DNA from: Saprospiraceae bacterium | GTDB taxonomy: Bacteria; Bacteroidota; Bacteroidia; Chitinophagales; Saprospiraceae | Direction: 5' to 3' | Length of the DNA: 56,955 nt | Assembly: GCA_028284395.1 (NCBI GenBank) | Contig: JANQRV010000128.1 | Coordinates: 1-56,955, forward strand | Part shown: positions 1 through 8,279 of the stretch, one piece after another | Position numbering within the stretch: the first letter of the stretch is position 1 | Layout: each line of letters begins with the position of its first letter | Translations under genes and position numbers: made by a program | The notes under the pieces: generated by a model | What the model was told of the DNA's origin: nothing | Databases searched by the model: none | Seen by the model: the letters and a program-made list of their open reading frames with translations, nothing else

Positions 1-287
1 TGTCATACTTGGTTGAGTATCCTTGACTTTTTCTTTCCTCCACTAATTCTTTGATTAACCTTACCTAACACAGTCTTTTCAATGAACTTTTAGCCCCTCA
101 TAACTCCTCATTCCTTCAACTATTTCTTACACTTCGTTATTCAGGGGCTGCAAAGATATTAACTATTCTTGCAATTGGAAAGAAATTTTAATTTTTTTTT
201 CAACAAACAATACAAAGTTTTGCACAGGTTGTTGAAAAACTAACATCTTAAAATTTTCTTCTCCACTCCTTGCTTTCAAGGCGGATG

Positions 288-320
288 CAAATATACATCC
301 AGGTTAGCTTCAAAACCAAA
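288..320 (-). promoter_or_regulatory. Bacteroidetes-type promoter for a leftward unit
   Basis: Read on the minus strand, a TTTG (-33 box, 320-317) is followed after 21 bases by TATATTTG (-7 box, 295-288), matching TTTG-N19-21-TAnnTTTG. Transcription would start near 281 and run left out of the window. A second -7 box, TATCTTTG followed by CAGCCCC, lies at 158-151 without a good -33 partner, giving a tandem-promoter look. Confidence 0.45.
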
Positions 321-505
321 TTTTAAACTAAAAAATTTATAAAAAAACAAGGTTAAATTATAAGGGTCTGACAATTAGGTCAAATTGCATCAAAATAAAC
401 TATATCAATAGATTAGCAACTGTACAATCGGTGACGTAGAGATGCGCTTCCACTCTTACTTAATTTTTTTTTAGAATTTGTCCGGCGAGATTCATCAAAC
501 CGGGT

Positions 506-513
506 TACTTTTG
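506..513 (+). promoter_or_regulatory. Putative serC -7 promoter element
   Basis: TACTTTTG matches the Bacteroidetes -7 consensus TAnnTTTG exactly. Transcription would begin near 520, leaving a leader of about 27 bases before the ATG at 547. The nearest TTTG upstream (477-480) is 25 bases away, which is long, so the -33 box is not convincing. The placement argues that the in-frame TTG at 478 is not the start of translation. Confidence 0.45.
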
Positions 514-546
514 CAGCTTTTGAATGGAACAGGAAAAATCACAAGC

Positions 547-1623
547 ATGAAAAAACATAACTTCAACGCCGGGCCAGCTATTTTGCCCGCTCCGGTTTTA
601 GAAAAGGCCGCTGAATCTGCACTTAATTACGAAGGAATTGGCCTTTCTGTTTTAGAAATTTCTCATAGGAGTGCTGAGTTCAAATCGATTTTAGCCCAAG
701 CTGAAGAGTTGGCCCGAGAGCTTTTGGAGATCGGAGATGAATATGCGGTATTGTTTTTGACGGGAGGAGCAAGTAGTCAATTCTTTATGTCGGCGATGAA
801 TTTGCTGAATGAAGGAGATTTGGCAACCTATGTAGATACCGGTAGTTGGTCTGCTAAAGCGATCAAAGAGGCAAAAGTATTTGGCGAGGTTGAAGTCATC
901 GCCTCTTCTAAAGACAAAGGCTACACTTACATTCCAAAAGGATATGCCATTCCAGAAAATTCAAAGTACTTACACCTAACCAGCAATAATACGATCTTCG
1001 GGACTCAATTCCAGGAGTGGCCTGAAACTGAAGTGCCTTTCGTTTGCGACATGTCTTCGGATATATTTAGCCGTCCTGTAGACTTATCCCGTTTCGATTT
1101 GATCTATGCAGGAGCACAAAAGAATATGGGCCCTGCGGGGACAACCTTAGTCATCGTTAAGAAAGACATACTAGGCAAAGTCGAGCGAACTTTACCAACG
1201 ATGCTCAATTACGAAACACATATTGCGAAAAGTTCTGCATTCAACACACCTCCCGTTTATGCAATCTACGTTTCTATGCTCACCATGAAATGGGTAAAAG
1301 AAACCGGTGGATTGACAGCAATGGCTCATCGCAATGAGGCGAAAGCCAAATTGTTGTATGATGCTATAGATGCCAGTACCTGTTTTGTGGGCGTGGCCGC
1401 TACTGAAGACCGATCGCTTATGAATGCTACATTCATTTTGACCGAAGAGAAAAAGGGTTTGGCAGATCAATTTTTGGCCGATTGTGCCGCGGCACAATGC
1501 GTAGGTGTCAAGGGCCACCGTTCTGTGGGAGGATTTCGAGCATCGATATATAATGCAATGCCGATAGAAAGCGTAGCAGCCTTGGTAGAGGTCATCAAAG
1601 TCTTCGATGGCAAACATGGCTAG
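547..1623 (+). CDS. serC: Phosphoserine aminotransferase SerC
   Basis: Cytoplasmic PLP enzyme of serine biosynthesis: it transaminates 3-phosphohydroxypyruvate with glutamate to O-phosphoserine, and in many bacteria also serves the parallel step of pyridoxine synthesis. The protein opens with the family's typical NFNAGPAILP segment and has the PLP-lysine region GAQKNMGPAG, with the Schiff-base lysine at about residue 192. Its 358 residues are normal for SerC. The ATG at 547 is chosen over an in-frame TTG at 478 because homologues begin at this point and a -7 element lies between the two. serA, which often follows serC in Bacteroidetes, is absent here; a convergent protease gene comes next. 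Confidence 0.95.
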   Translation: MKKHNFNAGPAILPAPVLEKAAESALNYEGIGLSVLEISHRSAEFKSILAQAEELARELLEIGDEYAVLFLTGGASSQFFMSAMNLLNEGDLATYVDTGSWSAKAIKEAKVFGEVEVIASSKDKGYTYIPKGYAIPENSKYLHLTSNNTIFGTQFQEWPETEVPFVCDMSSDIFSRPVDLSRFDLIYAGAQKNMGPAGTTLVIVKKDILGKVERTLPTMLNYETHIAKSSAFNTPPVYAIYVSMLTMKWVKETGGLTAMAHRNEAKAKLLYDAIDASTCFVGVAATEDRSLMNATFILTEEKKGLADQFLADCAAAQCVGVKGHRSVGGFRASIYNAMPIESVAALVEVIKVFDGKHG

Positions 1624-1629
1624 GACCAG

Positions 1630-1665
1630 GATGGCAAATGGTCCTATGGAGGGTCGTTTGCCATC
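1630..1665. terminator. Inverted repeat between convergent serC and protease genes
   Basis: GATGGCAAA (1630-1638) pairs with TTTGCCATC (1657-1665), a perfect 9-bp stem around an 18-base loop. It sits exactly between two converging genes, so it may end transcription from both sides. There is no good T-tract, so the call is tentative. Confidence 0.35.
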
Positions 1666-4600
1666 TATCTTTGATCATCTCCCAGTACCACAATTTTTTC
1701 CCGGGCACTCACCAAACTTTTTGATGTCCTTCCATTCAGGATATAAAAGCCAGCTGGCAGTTCATTCAATTCAAATACTTCCAACTGAGATCCTCCAATC
1801 ATAGTAATCACTTCTTGTCGGATAAGCCTCCCACTGGCATCGAACAATTCGATCCGAACTTCCTCATTGGTGGCCCCGAATAAATCCAGGTTCAAAATAG
1901 ATGTGTTTACAGGGTTAGGAAACACCATCATGCGAAACCGTTCGCCCAGTAACGTTTCCCGTAATGAAGTTACAACTGAGCCAGATTCGACTACTGTACC
2001 TTTACCTTCGGGTAAAGCACAATTACGGTCTCCTTGTTCGGAGTTCACGCACACCTCAGACAGATAGTTCGCCATATCCATTATCTCAATATCGTCTAAA
2101 AACCATCCTTCTCCCTCCTCGTTGGCATCACGAATAGTTCCAAACCTGAAACGAATCAGGATTTCCTCGCCTTTAAATGGGGCCAGATCAATAAAGCTTG
2201 CGATAAAATTATTCTTCCTGCCCCAAAAACCTTTAATGTTTGAAATGGCAAACGTACTGAAGGTCATTTCCCCTCGGTAGGGATTTCGAAAAATCAAATC
2301 ATCCACTTCTTGCCAGGTATTTCCACCATCGGAAGAAACCTGTACAATCCCACCGTCGTTTTTAGGCTCGGTAATATACTTTTGAAAAAACCGTAAAACG
2401 GGCTGCTCCCCACCGATAAGCATCGGCTGACGTGACTGGAGAGCTTTATCATTATTGAAAGCAGAAGTCTGAATGAACCAATGTTTGTCGCCACTATTAG
2501 AAAGGCCCGATGCGATCTCCCAGGTTTCAGGTCCCCGGCTATCAAGGTCAATAACCTCCCAGTTATCTGGCGCCCCCTCCACATCATCGATGAACCTTCG
2601 GATGGATTTTACTTCCGGATTCGTCGCCAATCGGTAGGTAATTCGAACATTTGTGCCGGCAGCTATCTCCGGGATTTCAAAACTGACTTCATCGTCCTGT
2701 ATGGTGACGTTGGGATTTGCGACACTGAAGACCGATCCGGCTATAAATTGACTCCCTACCGGAATTTCATCGGATACGACTACCCCACTTACCATTTCAT
2801 CCTTAAAATTGTTAATGATCAGTTCTACAGTAATTTCCTCTCCCGCTTCGATCAATTCGGTAACGGATTTACTTACTTGTAAGTCCTTCGCACAATCGGG
2901 ACGGATATCAAAGCCCGGAACACCATCATTCCTGCTAAAGCTCCCTCCTTCATCTGCACTCCAACCAATCCCTCTCCTGGCAAACACATCCCAAATCAAA
3001 CACTCATTTTCGCCACCAAAATTGATGATGTCCGCTGCGATAATTGCATTGCGGCCTTCAACAAACCCAGGATTACACTTCTGTAGTTTCATCGCGTCAA
3101 TGACCAGCCGCACTGCTTTGTTGTTTCCTCCATTTCCAGTATAAATATCTTCGTCCCAACCATAGGTCTCAATAAATTTCCAATAGAGGTCCCACAAGGT
3201 AGCTGCCCAGATTTCCCCCAGTGAATGAGGTCCAAATGTATTAATTATATCGTCGTAATCTTGGTTGTTGATCTGGAGATCTGTTGAATAAGGTACTCGT
3301 CTAATCCCACGCCCATTAACTCCTCCCCGGATGACATAATTTCCAATTCCTTTTGCCACCCTACCATTGTCGGAATCAGGCCTTGAAGTCATAACCAGCG
3401 CAAAGAAGTCGCTCCATCCTTCTCCCATTTGTTCATCATTGAACAAACAGCTCGGATCAGAGGGACCTCCTGTCAACCGAAGCGATATGCCATGCCCGTA
3501 CTCGTGCGCGATGATTCCATTATCGAAAGTAGCATCCAGTTCACTTGGTCCTGAAATCACGGGTCGCTGTATACGGGCTCTCACACCTGACTTAAGAAAA
3601 AGTCGAATCCGTTGACAATCGGGTTCCTTCACAACGATGGTCGGTATACGGGGATCAGAAAGTTCCGGCCTTCCCGACAATTCATCTCCAATCTGAATTC
3701 CCTCCGGTCGACATATAATCACAGCAATTGCTCCCGCTTCTTCTACATTGAGCGTTTTTTGTTCAAAAAAGCATTCTCCCCTATCGATCATTGCAATATT
3801 ACCCCTTACCTCTTCCCGATTAAAAATGGGCTCACAAGCCAGACTAGGATTAACAGAATTGTCGAAAGCTTCCACAATCATTCCCTCAATGGCAGTACTC
3901 GTGACGGAAGGTCCATAGGTTGTACTCTGAGTTTCGAAACGGGTTGCCACATCGGTAGGTTCGAGTACTTCCAACAAACCAGTACCCCCGATATCCCAAA
4001 GAAACATTTGCATGACCCCACTGCGTCCATCTGGCGGCGTAGAAAAATTAGCATTATTCTTACCGATCCCATCCTGGGCATGTGCTTGTACGGCATCACC
4101 TCCCGTTCCTCCTCTCTGATAAGTGTTTTGCTGAAAGTTGCCCGCTTCTTCGTTGAAACCATGGTGATAGGCAAAATCATGCATAATATTGTTCATGTAG
4201 AACAACTGTACCACCGCTGCATCGCGATTCGCCTCTGGTTCCGCATCGGGGTCGAACGGGAAATCGAACAAAAGGGACGCTCCCGCATCTGGTTCATCAC
4301 TTTGAGATGCATCCAGTCCTGACAGGTCCAGAAATGCATGGACATTATTCCCTCTCGTGATGGTGTGCTCTGCACCTACTTGACCATTGGTATCGTGCCA
4401 ACCAAAAGGAGAAGCATCGGGGTCTGAAGGATCGACCACTAAAGACCGTTCACCGTGGATGGGGCTTTCGATTGGAATGGCAAATACATTATAAGTAGCA
4501 CCATCAGAAGTGGGAACAATTGGTTTTGTCAGTCCGTGAGTGAACAATCTATTGGGTGTAAAAACTACATCTTCGCGACAATGTTGATGATGTAAATCCG

Positions 4601-5258
4601 CGGAACCTCCAGGAAAATGGCAATAAACGGTATAATTTTTTTTATCCAGAATTTGGCCAGTGACGGCATCAACCCGGATACTCCAGTGGTCGGCTCCGTT
4701 CAAAAGGTCAATAGTAACATCCCAGGATAACCTGGCTGCAACATCATTCTGCATTGGTTGATAAACAGGTTTGATGAGGACTGGAGAAGAAGCTAATTCC
4801 GGCAATTCGAAGCTAAACTGATCACCTTGCTTCAAACTCGGTCGAAGTGTCCCTGGTGCCTCAAGCCCCAAATCGTCGAGCACTACTTCCAATGCTTGTT
4901 CTGGTGATTGACTAGGGTACAATGTATTTACTTTAGAACCGATGTCCGAAACGAAACTGGATGTAGTATAAAACACCTCTCCTTTCGAATCCATATGTAT
5001 CCCAATAATCGCGTTGTACACTTCAACTCCCGCATATCTCTGTTTTAAATAAGTATGAGCTGCACCATTGTGCGGTGTCCGATAGGAATCATTGATCTTG
5101 CATTCTGAAACATCCTCAGCAACAAGCCCCCAGTGTGCAACGTGGTCCTTGGCAAAATCCAGAGCTAGCTGTGAGTAGTCTTGGTTGAAGGCGGGGGAAG
5201 TAAATGCAAGATAACAAAGGACAATAAGGAAAGGCAGTTTTTTGGAATTACTTCTCAT
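1665..5258 (-). CDS. Secreted M36 (fungalysin-like) metalloprotease with PA, DUF11-like and T9SS sorting domains
   Basis: Large secreted zinc endopeptidase of 1197 residues. A signal peptide covers about residues 1-26 (start MRSNSKK; an in-frame ATG six codons upstream is less likely). A FTP/PepSY-like propeptide follows, then the M36 catalytic region with a PA domain inserted at about 450-565. The zinc site is HEYGH at about 585-589, with the third ligand in GEGWSDF about 25 residues on. After the protease come a DUF11-like segment (near DLQVSKSVTE), a MAM/lectin-like beta domain ending FLDDIEI, and a T9SS type A sorting domain (MMVFPNPVNTS to the end). It probably digests extracellular protein and is exported by T9SS. 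It runs convergently toward serC, and no partner gene is adjacent. Confidence 0.9.
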   Translation of the reverse strand: MRSNSKKLPFLIVLCYLAFTSPAFNQDYSQLALDFAKDHVAHWGLVAEDVSECKINDSYRTPHNGAAHTYLKQRYAGVEVYNAIIGIHMDSKGEVFYTTSSFVSDIGSKVNTLYPSQSPEQALEVVLDDLGLEAPGTLRPSLKQGDQFSFELPELASSPVLIKPVYQPMQNDVAARLSWDVTIDLLNGADHWSIRVDAVTGQILDKKNYTVYCHFPGGSADLHHQHCREDVVFTPNRLFTHGLTKPIVPTSDGATYNVFAIPIESPIHGERSLVVDPSDPDASPFGWHDTNGQVGAEHTITRGNNVHAFLDLSGLDASQSDEPDAGASLLFDFPFDPDAEPEANRDAAVVQLFYMNNIMHDFAYHHGFNEEAGNFQQNTYQRGGTGGDAVQAHAQDGIGKNNANFSTPPDGRSGVMQMFLWDIGGTGLLEVLEPTDVATRFETQSTTYGPSVTSTAIEGMIVEAFDNSVNPSLACEPIFNREEVRGNIAMIDRGECFFEQKTLNVEEAGAIAVIICRPEGIQIGDELSGRPELSDPRIPTIVVKEPDCQRIRLFLKSGVRARIQRPVISGPSELDATFDNGIIAHEYGHGISLRLTGGPSDPSCLFNDEQMGEGWSDFFALVMTSRPDSDNGRVAKGIGNYVIRGGVNGRGIRRVPYSTDLQINNQDYDDIINTFGPHSLGEIWAATLWDLYWKFIETYGWDEDIYTGNGGNNKAVRLVIDAMKLQKCNPGFVEGRNAIIAADIINFGGENECLIWDVFARRGIGWSADEGGSFSRNDGVPGFDIRPDCAKDLQVSKSVTELIEAGEEITVELIINNFKDEMVSGVVVSDEIPVGSQFIAGSVFSVANPNVTIQDDEVSFEIPEIAAGTNVRITYRLATNPEVKSIRRFIDDVEGAPDNWEVIDLDSRGPETWEIASGLSNSGDKHWFIQTSAFNNDKALQSRQPMLIGGEQPVLRFFQKYITEPKNDGGIVQVSSDGGNTWQEVDDLIFRNPYRGEMTFSTFAISNIKGFWGRKNNFIASFIDLAPFKGEEILIRFRFGTIRDANEEGEGWFLDDIEIMDMANYLSEVCVNSEQGDRNCALPEGKGTVVESGSVVTSLRETLLGERFRMMVFPNPVNTSILNLDLFGATNEEVRIELFDASGRLIRQEVITMIGGSQLEVFELNELPAGFYILNGRTSKSLVSAREKIVVLGDDQR

Positions 5259-5318
5259 GTAGTGGCATTTAGTCAAATTCTTATAAGATTAAATCTCCTT
5301 CGGATTTAAGTAAGTGAT

Positions 5319-5326
5319 CAAAAATA
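5319..5326 (-). promoter_or_regulatory. Putative -7 element of the M36 protease gene
   Basis: The minus strand reads TATTTTTG, an exact TAnnTTTG match, about 60 bases before the chosen start. No TTTG is found at the expected distance upstream, so only the -7 half is supported. Confidence 0.3.
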
Positions 5327-5428
5327 AAGATGTTCTAATGAAAAACCTGGGAAAAAGATCACTAGGACTTAAAATCGGCCCGGATGAAGTACCAATAAAA
5401 CTATAGAATAGATGATAAAAGCCCCAAT

Positions 5429-5468
5429 ATAAAAAAGAAAACTCCCGAAATTGTCACCAATCCGGGAG
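5429..5468 (-). terminator. Rho-independent terminator after the S24 regulator gene
   Basis: On the minus strand CTCCCG (5468-5463) pairs with CGGGAG (5447-5442), extended by an inner ATTG/CAAT pairing, and is followed by a run TTTTCTTTTTT. It lies about 65 bases past the stop codon of the regulator gene, which is transcribed in this direction. Confidence 0.75.
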
Positions 5469-5532
5469 AAAACCAAAACAGCAGGATATTAAAAAATTCT
5501 TTGATTTCTTTGTATCAGTAAGTCAGATTATT

Positions 5533-6261
5533 CTAGTTCAATTCGCTAATACGCCTTACGACTTGATAAAGTCGTAAATGCTCATTCACTTCTACTTCAA
5601 AAGGGTCATACTCCAAATGATTGGCAGAAATTAGCTTTAAACGATCAACCCGGCCTTTGTCGTTTGAAAGACGCTGTACGTATTTCACCCACAATTCTCC
5701 ATTACTCTTAATAGCGTAAATCTTGTTTTCCTTAATCTCATGGATTCCCTCGATACCGCGGCAAACTACGATGTCCCGATTCAAGATGACCGGCTCCATG
5801 CTTCGTCCTTTAATATTGAAGGAAACAAGACCATTGCCTTCTACACCAGGTATTGTAAAATATTTGAATTCTTCCCGCACTTCTTGGCCAATGGTCGTAC
5901 CCGCAAATGCTTCTGCGGTTGTGTAAAGAATATTCCCTTGCATTTCTTCAAAATTACCGGTAACTGGCTCGGGAATATCAAAACCGAAAGGCGTACCTTC
6001 TCCGTCAATCATATAGGATTCATTAACGCCATATTCATGGCAAAGAATCCGAGCGTGTCGATAGTCAATACAACGTTTGTCATCGGGATTAAGAAAGGCT
6101 CTAACAATATGACCATACGCCCGGTTGCCCAATATTTTCTCAGCAAAATCGCCCATGCCTTTTCCGCCGCGGTCATTCTTAATGATCTCACCTCTTTCTT
6201 CCAGAAGTTTAAAAACTTTTATAAAGCGTTCGTTCAATTGCCGCCGGTCTTCTCGTATCAT
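5533..6261 (-). CDS. LexA/CI-like transcriptional regulator with S24 peptidase domain
   Basis: A 242-residue DNA-binding repressor type protein. Residues 1-95 resemble a helix-turn-helix domain of Bacteroidetes XRE/S24 regulators. The rest is a LexA-fold S24 peptidase domain with the catalytic serine in GRSMEP (S154) and general-base lysine in WVKY (K193). The 39-residue S-K gap is near LexA's 37. An Ala-Gly pair (A120-G121) sits 33 residues before the serine, almost the LexA spacing, so RecA-triggered self-cleavage is possible. No phage genes adjoin it, so it may be a chromosomal stress regulator or a relic of a mobile element. It is a single-gene unit with its own terminator. Whether it responds to DNA damage is inference. 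Confidence 0.8.
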   Translation of the reverse strand: MIREDRRQLNERFIKVFKLLEERGEIIKNDRGGKGMGDFAEKILGNRAYGHIVRAFLNPDDKRCIDYRHARILCHEYGVNESYMIDGEGTPFGFDIPEPVTGNFEEMQGNILYTTAEAFAGTTIGQEVREEFKYFTIPGVEGNGLVSFNIKGRSMEPVILNRDIVVCRGIEGIHEIKENKIYAIKSNGELWVKYVQRLSNDKGRVDRLKLISANHLEYDPFEVEVNEHLRLYQVVRRISELN

Positions 6262-6578
6262 AATGAGTAATATTTAGTTGATTGAATAACATGGAAAGCT
6301 CACTAACCGCTTCCAAATCACGACTGAACGCAATTTAAAACAAAAAATTTATTTAAACAAAAAATTTTAAAGATTTTTATTTTCCCAGTACTGTTTTAAC
6401 AGCTTGTTACATTTCGGGTCACATTAACCGGCTCCAGTGTCGACTTATTATTTCAATTTGCATTTACTTTAAAGACCTCTTTGTATGGGACCGGCTGTCC
6501 TCTTTCTCAGAATTAAGCATCTATGAAATCACCACGATCATCCTCACCTGTTTCTCCTCCAATCAACGGCTTTGAGTT
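6262..6578. other. Gene-free, AT-rich spacer with a direct repeat
   Basis: This 317-base spacer lies upstream of the S24 regulator and downstream of the aminotransferase, both on the minus strand. It contains the AT-rich repeat described separately. I found no gene, no clear TAnnTTTG promoter and no clear terminator for the aminotransferase gene. Confidence 0.5.
6334..6368. repeat. Two direct AT-rich repeats upstream of the S24 regulator
   Basis: TTTAAAACAAAAAATTT (6334-6350) is followed after one base by TTTAAACAAAAAATTTT (6352-6368), nearly the same 17-base unit twice. It lies about 75-105 bases upstream of the S24 regulator start, where an operator for autoregulation could be. It may equally be chance in AT-rich DNA. 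Confidence 0.35.
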
Positions 6579-7772
6579 TCACAGTTGTAAAGTTTCCTCA
6601 ATCACCGAAACGGCAGTATCTATCTCTTCTATTGTGTTATAATAATGTGGAGAAAGACGAGAAAGCCAGTCGACACCTTTAGCTCGTAAGTCAAGTAAGG
6701 CAGAATTGTATAGAATCAAAGACGAATTGATGTTCTTCTTTGTCAGCGCGGCCTTGAACGCCGACGCCTCCCAGTTAGCGAGGTGAATACCAACAATCCC
6801 ACTCTTGATCTTACCGCCATCCATAATGCTGATGCCGGGCAAGGCATTCAAACGGTCTCTAAGATATCCCGCCAAATACTTTACTCTACCTTCGATGTTG
6901 TCAGGGCCGGCCCACAAAGCGTATTCGACTGCGGCTCGACTGGCTTCCACCAAAGCGTAAGATCTTTCCCACAACTCGAACCTTTGGGCTGAGCGAGTTA
7001 ACTCGTATTCATTTGCCTCAATCCAATTAGCGCTGTGAAGGTCTACAAAAATCGGCGCGAGGCCACTCTCTAAAATTCGGTCTGAAACATAGAGGAAGCC
7101 TGCACCACGGGGCCCTCTTAGAAACTTCCGCATGGTCACGCTAAAAAAATCACATTGGATAGACGCCACATCGACTGCCAGTTGACCAGCCGACTGACAT
7201 CCATCAACCAGATAGATGATTTCTTTCTCCCGACACAATCGACCGATATCCTCGACGGGTTGAACGACACCGGCATTCATTGGAACGTGTGTCACTGCGA
7301 CCACTTTGGGCCGGTGAACATCCATGAGTTTTGCGACCGATCCAACATCTACTTCACCATCCGCATTATCGGCAGCACGAACGATTTTTACACCAAATCT
7401 TTTTTGCAATTGGATGAAGGCGATTTGATTCGAAACATAATCATTACGTGTTGTTAACAATACATCGCCTCGTTTAAAATCGATAGAACTCAGGGCTCTC
7501 GAATAGGCATCCGTCGCGCTGGTCATGTAAGCAACCTGATGAGGTTGAGCATTGATCAGTTTGGCCACAGCTTTATAGAAACCCTGTATATTCTCTGCCT
7601 TTGCGGCGTGGGCTTCATAACCGCCAATTTCAGATTCTAAGTGGATGTGATTTGTGATGGCTTCGGAAACCGGCAGAGGCATTAAAGCTGCTCCGGCATT
7701 ATTTAAATGAATCCGTTGCAGACACCCAGGAGTATCTGTTCGAAATCGGGTAATTTGCTCTTTTGTGAACAT
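6579..7772 (-). CDS. Class V aminotransferase (cysteine desulfurase / kynureninase-fold PLP enzyme)
   Basis: A 397-residue PLP-dependent enzyme of fold type I. It has the PLP aspartate in YLVDGCQSAGQ (D190) and the Schiff-base lysine in MRKFLRGPRG (K216), the pattern of the selenocysteine lyase/isopenicillin epimerase-like group. The substrate cannot be told: the family includes cysteine desulfurases, epimerases and C-S lyases, and no obvious desulfurase catalytic cysteine loop is seen near the C-terminus. It follows the small YkoF-like gene by 27 bases on the same strand, so the two are probably co-transcribed. Confidence 0.8.
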   Translation of the reverse strand: MFTKEQITRFRTDTPGCLQRIHLNNAGAALMPLPVSEAITNHIHLESEIGGYEAHAAKAENIQGFYKAVAKLINAQPHQVAYMTSATDAYSRALSSIDFKRGDVLLTTRNDYVSNQIAFIQLQKRFGVKIVRAADNADGEVDVGSVAKLMDVHRPKVVAVTHVPMNAGVVQPVEDIGRLCREKEIIYLVDGCQSAGQLAVDVASIQCDFFSVTMRKFLRGPRGAGFLYVSDRILESGLAPIFVDLHSANWIEANEYELTRSAQRFELWERSYALVEASRAAVEYALWAGPDNIEGRVKYLAGYLRDRLNALPGISIMDGGKIKSGIVGIHLANWEASAFKAALTKKNINSSLILYNSALLDLRAKGVDWLSRLSPHYYNTIEEIDTAVSVIEETLQL

Positions 7773-7799
7773 AACTCTTATTTTGAATTCGAAACAGCT

Positions 7800-8036
7800 T
7801 TAGATATTGAGAAGCTTCATCACAAAGGAAGTCGTTTCTCCTGCTTCAAATGAATTTTTCATCTCCCGGCCTATTGCCTCCATGATCAATTCATATTCTC
7901 CAAAAACTTGGGTACTCATACGATTTGTGCTAATTTCCAGGCCTTTATACTGATGTAGACGTTCTATGAATTGAAGGATAGGATCTTCATATTGTTTATT
8001 CAAAGGATACATACTGATCTCTAAAGCAGCTTTCAT
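7800..8036 (-). CDS. Small YkoF/MTH1187-like (thiamine-binding family) protein
   Basis: A 78-residue soluble protein. The pattern of an N-terminal EISMYPL strand, a helix with a conserved FIERL segment and then NRMSTQVFGEYE resembles the ferredoxin-like fold of the thiamine/HMP-binding YkoF and MTH1187 family, where the STxxxG stretch is typical. It would be a single-domain version acting as an oligomer. It is the first gene of a pair with the class V aminotransferase. The family call is by recollection of the motif, and ligand binding is untested. Confidence 0.6.
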   Translation of the reverse strand: MKAALEISMYPLNKQYEDPILQFIERLHQYKGLEISTNRMSTQVFGEYELIMEAIGREMKNSFEAGETTSFVMKLLNI

Positions 8037-8207
8037 GAAATTACGATATTTTTAATTTGAGGAGTTGAACTCACAATAAAAAACTTTGCGGGCAAATTAG
8101 GAACTAAATTCTTCTCGAAACGTACGACAAAGAATACAAATTACTTCTCGCTTCCGGTTTCCATCAAAACGACGAGGATAATTTTCTCATTTCCCATCGA
8201 GAATACT

Positions 8208-8215
8208 TATTTTTG
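8208..8215 (+). promoter_or_regulatory. Putative ftsK -7 promoter element
   Basis: TATTTTTG matches TAnnTTTG. A TTTC at 8183-8186, one mismatch from TTTG, lies 21 bases upstream. The start site would be near 8222, leaving a leader of nearly 60 bases before the ATG at 8280. Confidence 0.4.
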
Positions 8216-8279
8216 TGTACCAACGTTTTCAGTAAATTGCGGATTGTTGTAAATACTCTCATTTCTATTACCAAAACAC

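Larger units (their letters stand above)
1..546. other. Non-coding left edge: leader of a leftward unit plus serC upstream region
   Basis: No convincing protein gene lies here. The left ~320 bases carry two minus-strand Bacteroidetes -7 elements (151-158 and 288-295), so they probably form the promoter and long leader of a gene or rRNA operon left of the window. An ATG on the minus strand at position 6 could begin a protein gene, but only two codons are visible. Minus-strand ATGs between 6 and 144 are followed quickly by stops. The right part (about 320-546) is AT-rich and contains the serC promoter. Confidence 0.6.

Noticed and set aside
478..546. N-terminal extension of serC from a TTG
   Set aside because: The 23 extra residues do not resemble SerC and the segment contains the -7 promoter element.
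3612..4322. 236-codon plus-strand frame
   Set aside because: Lies wholly opposite the M36 protease catalytic and PA region, has no family signature or promoter, and is a mirror of the real gene.
5533..6261. S24 regulator as a sign of a prophage
   Set aside because: No integrase, terminase, capsid or attachment-site repeats nearby.
5740..6270. 176-codon plus-strand frame
   Set aside because: Lies opposite the S24 regulator, whose motifs are clear. No signature of its own.
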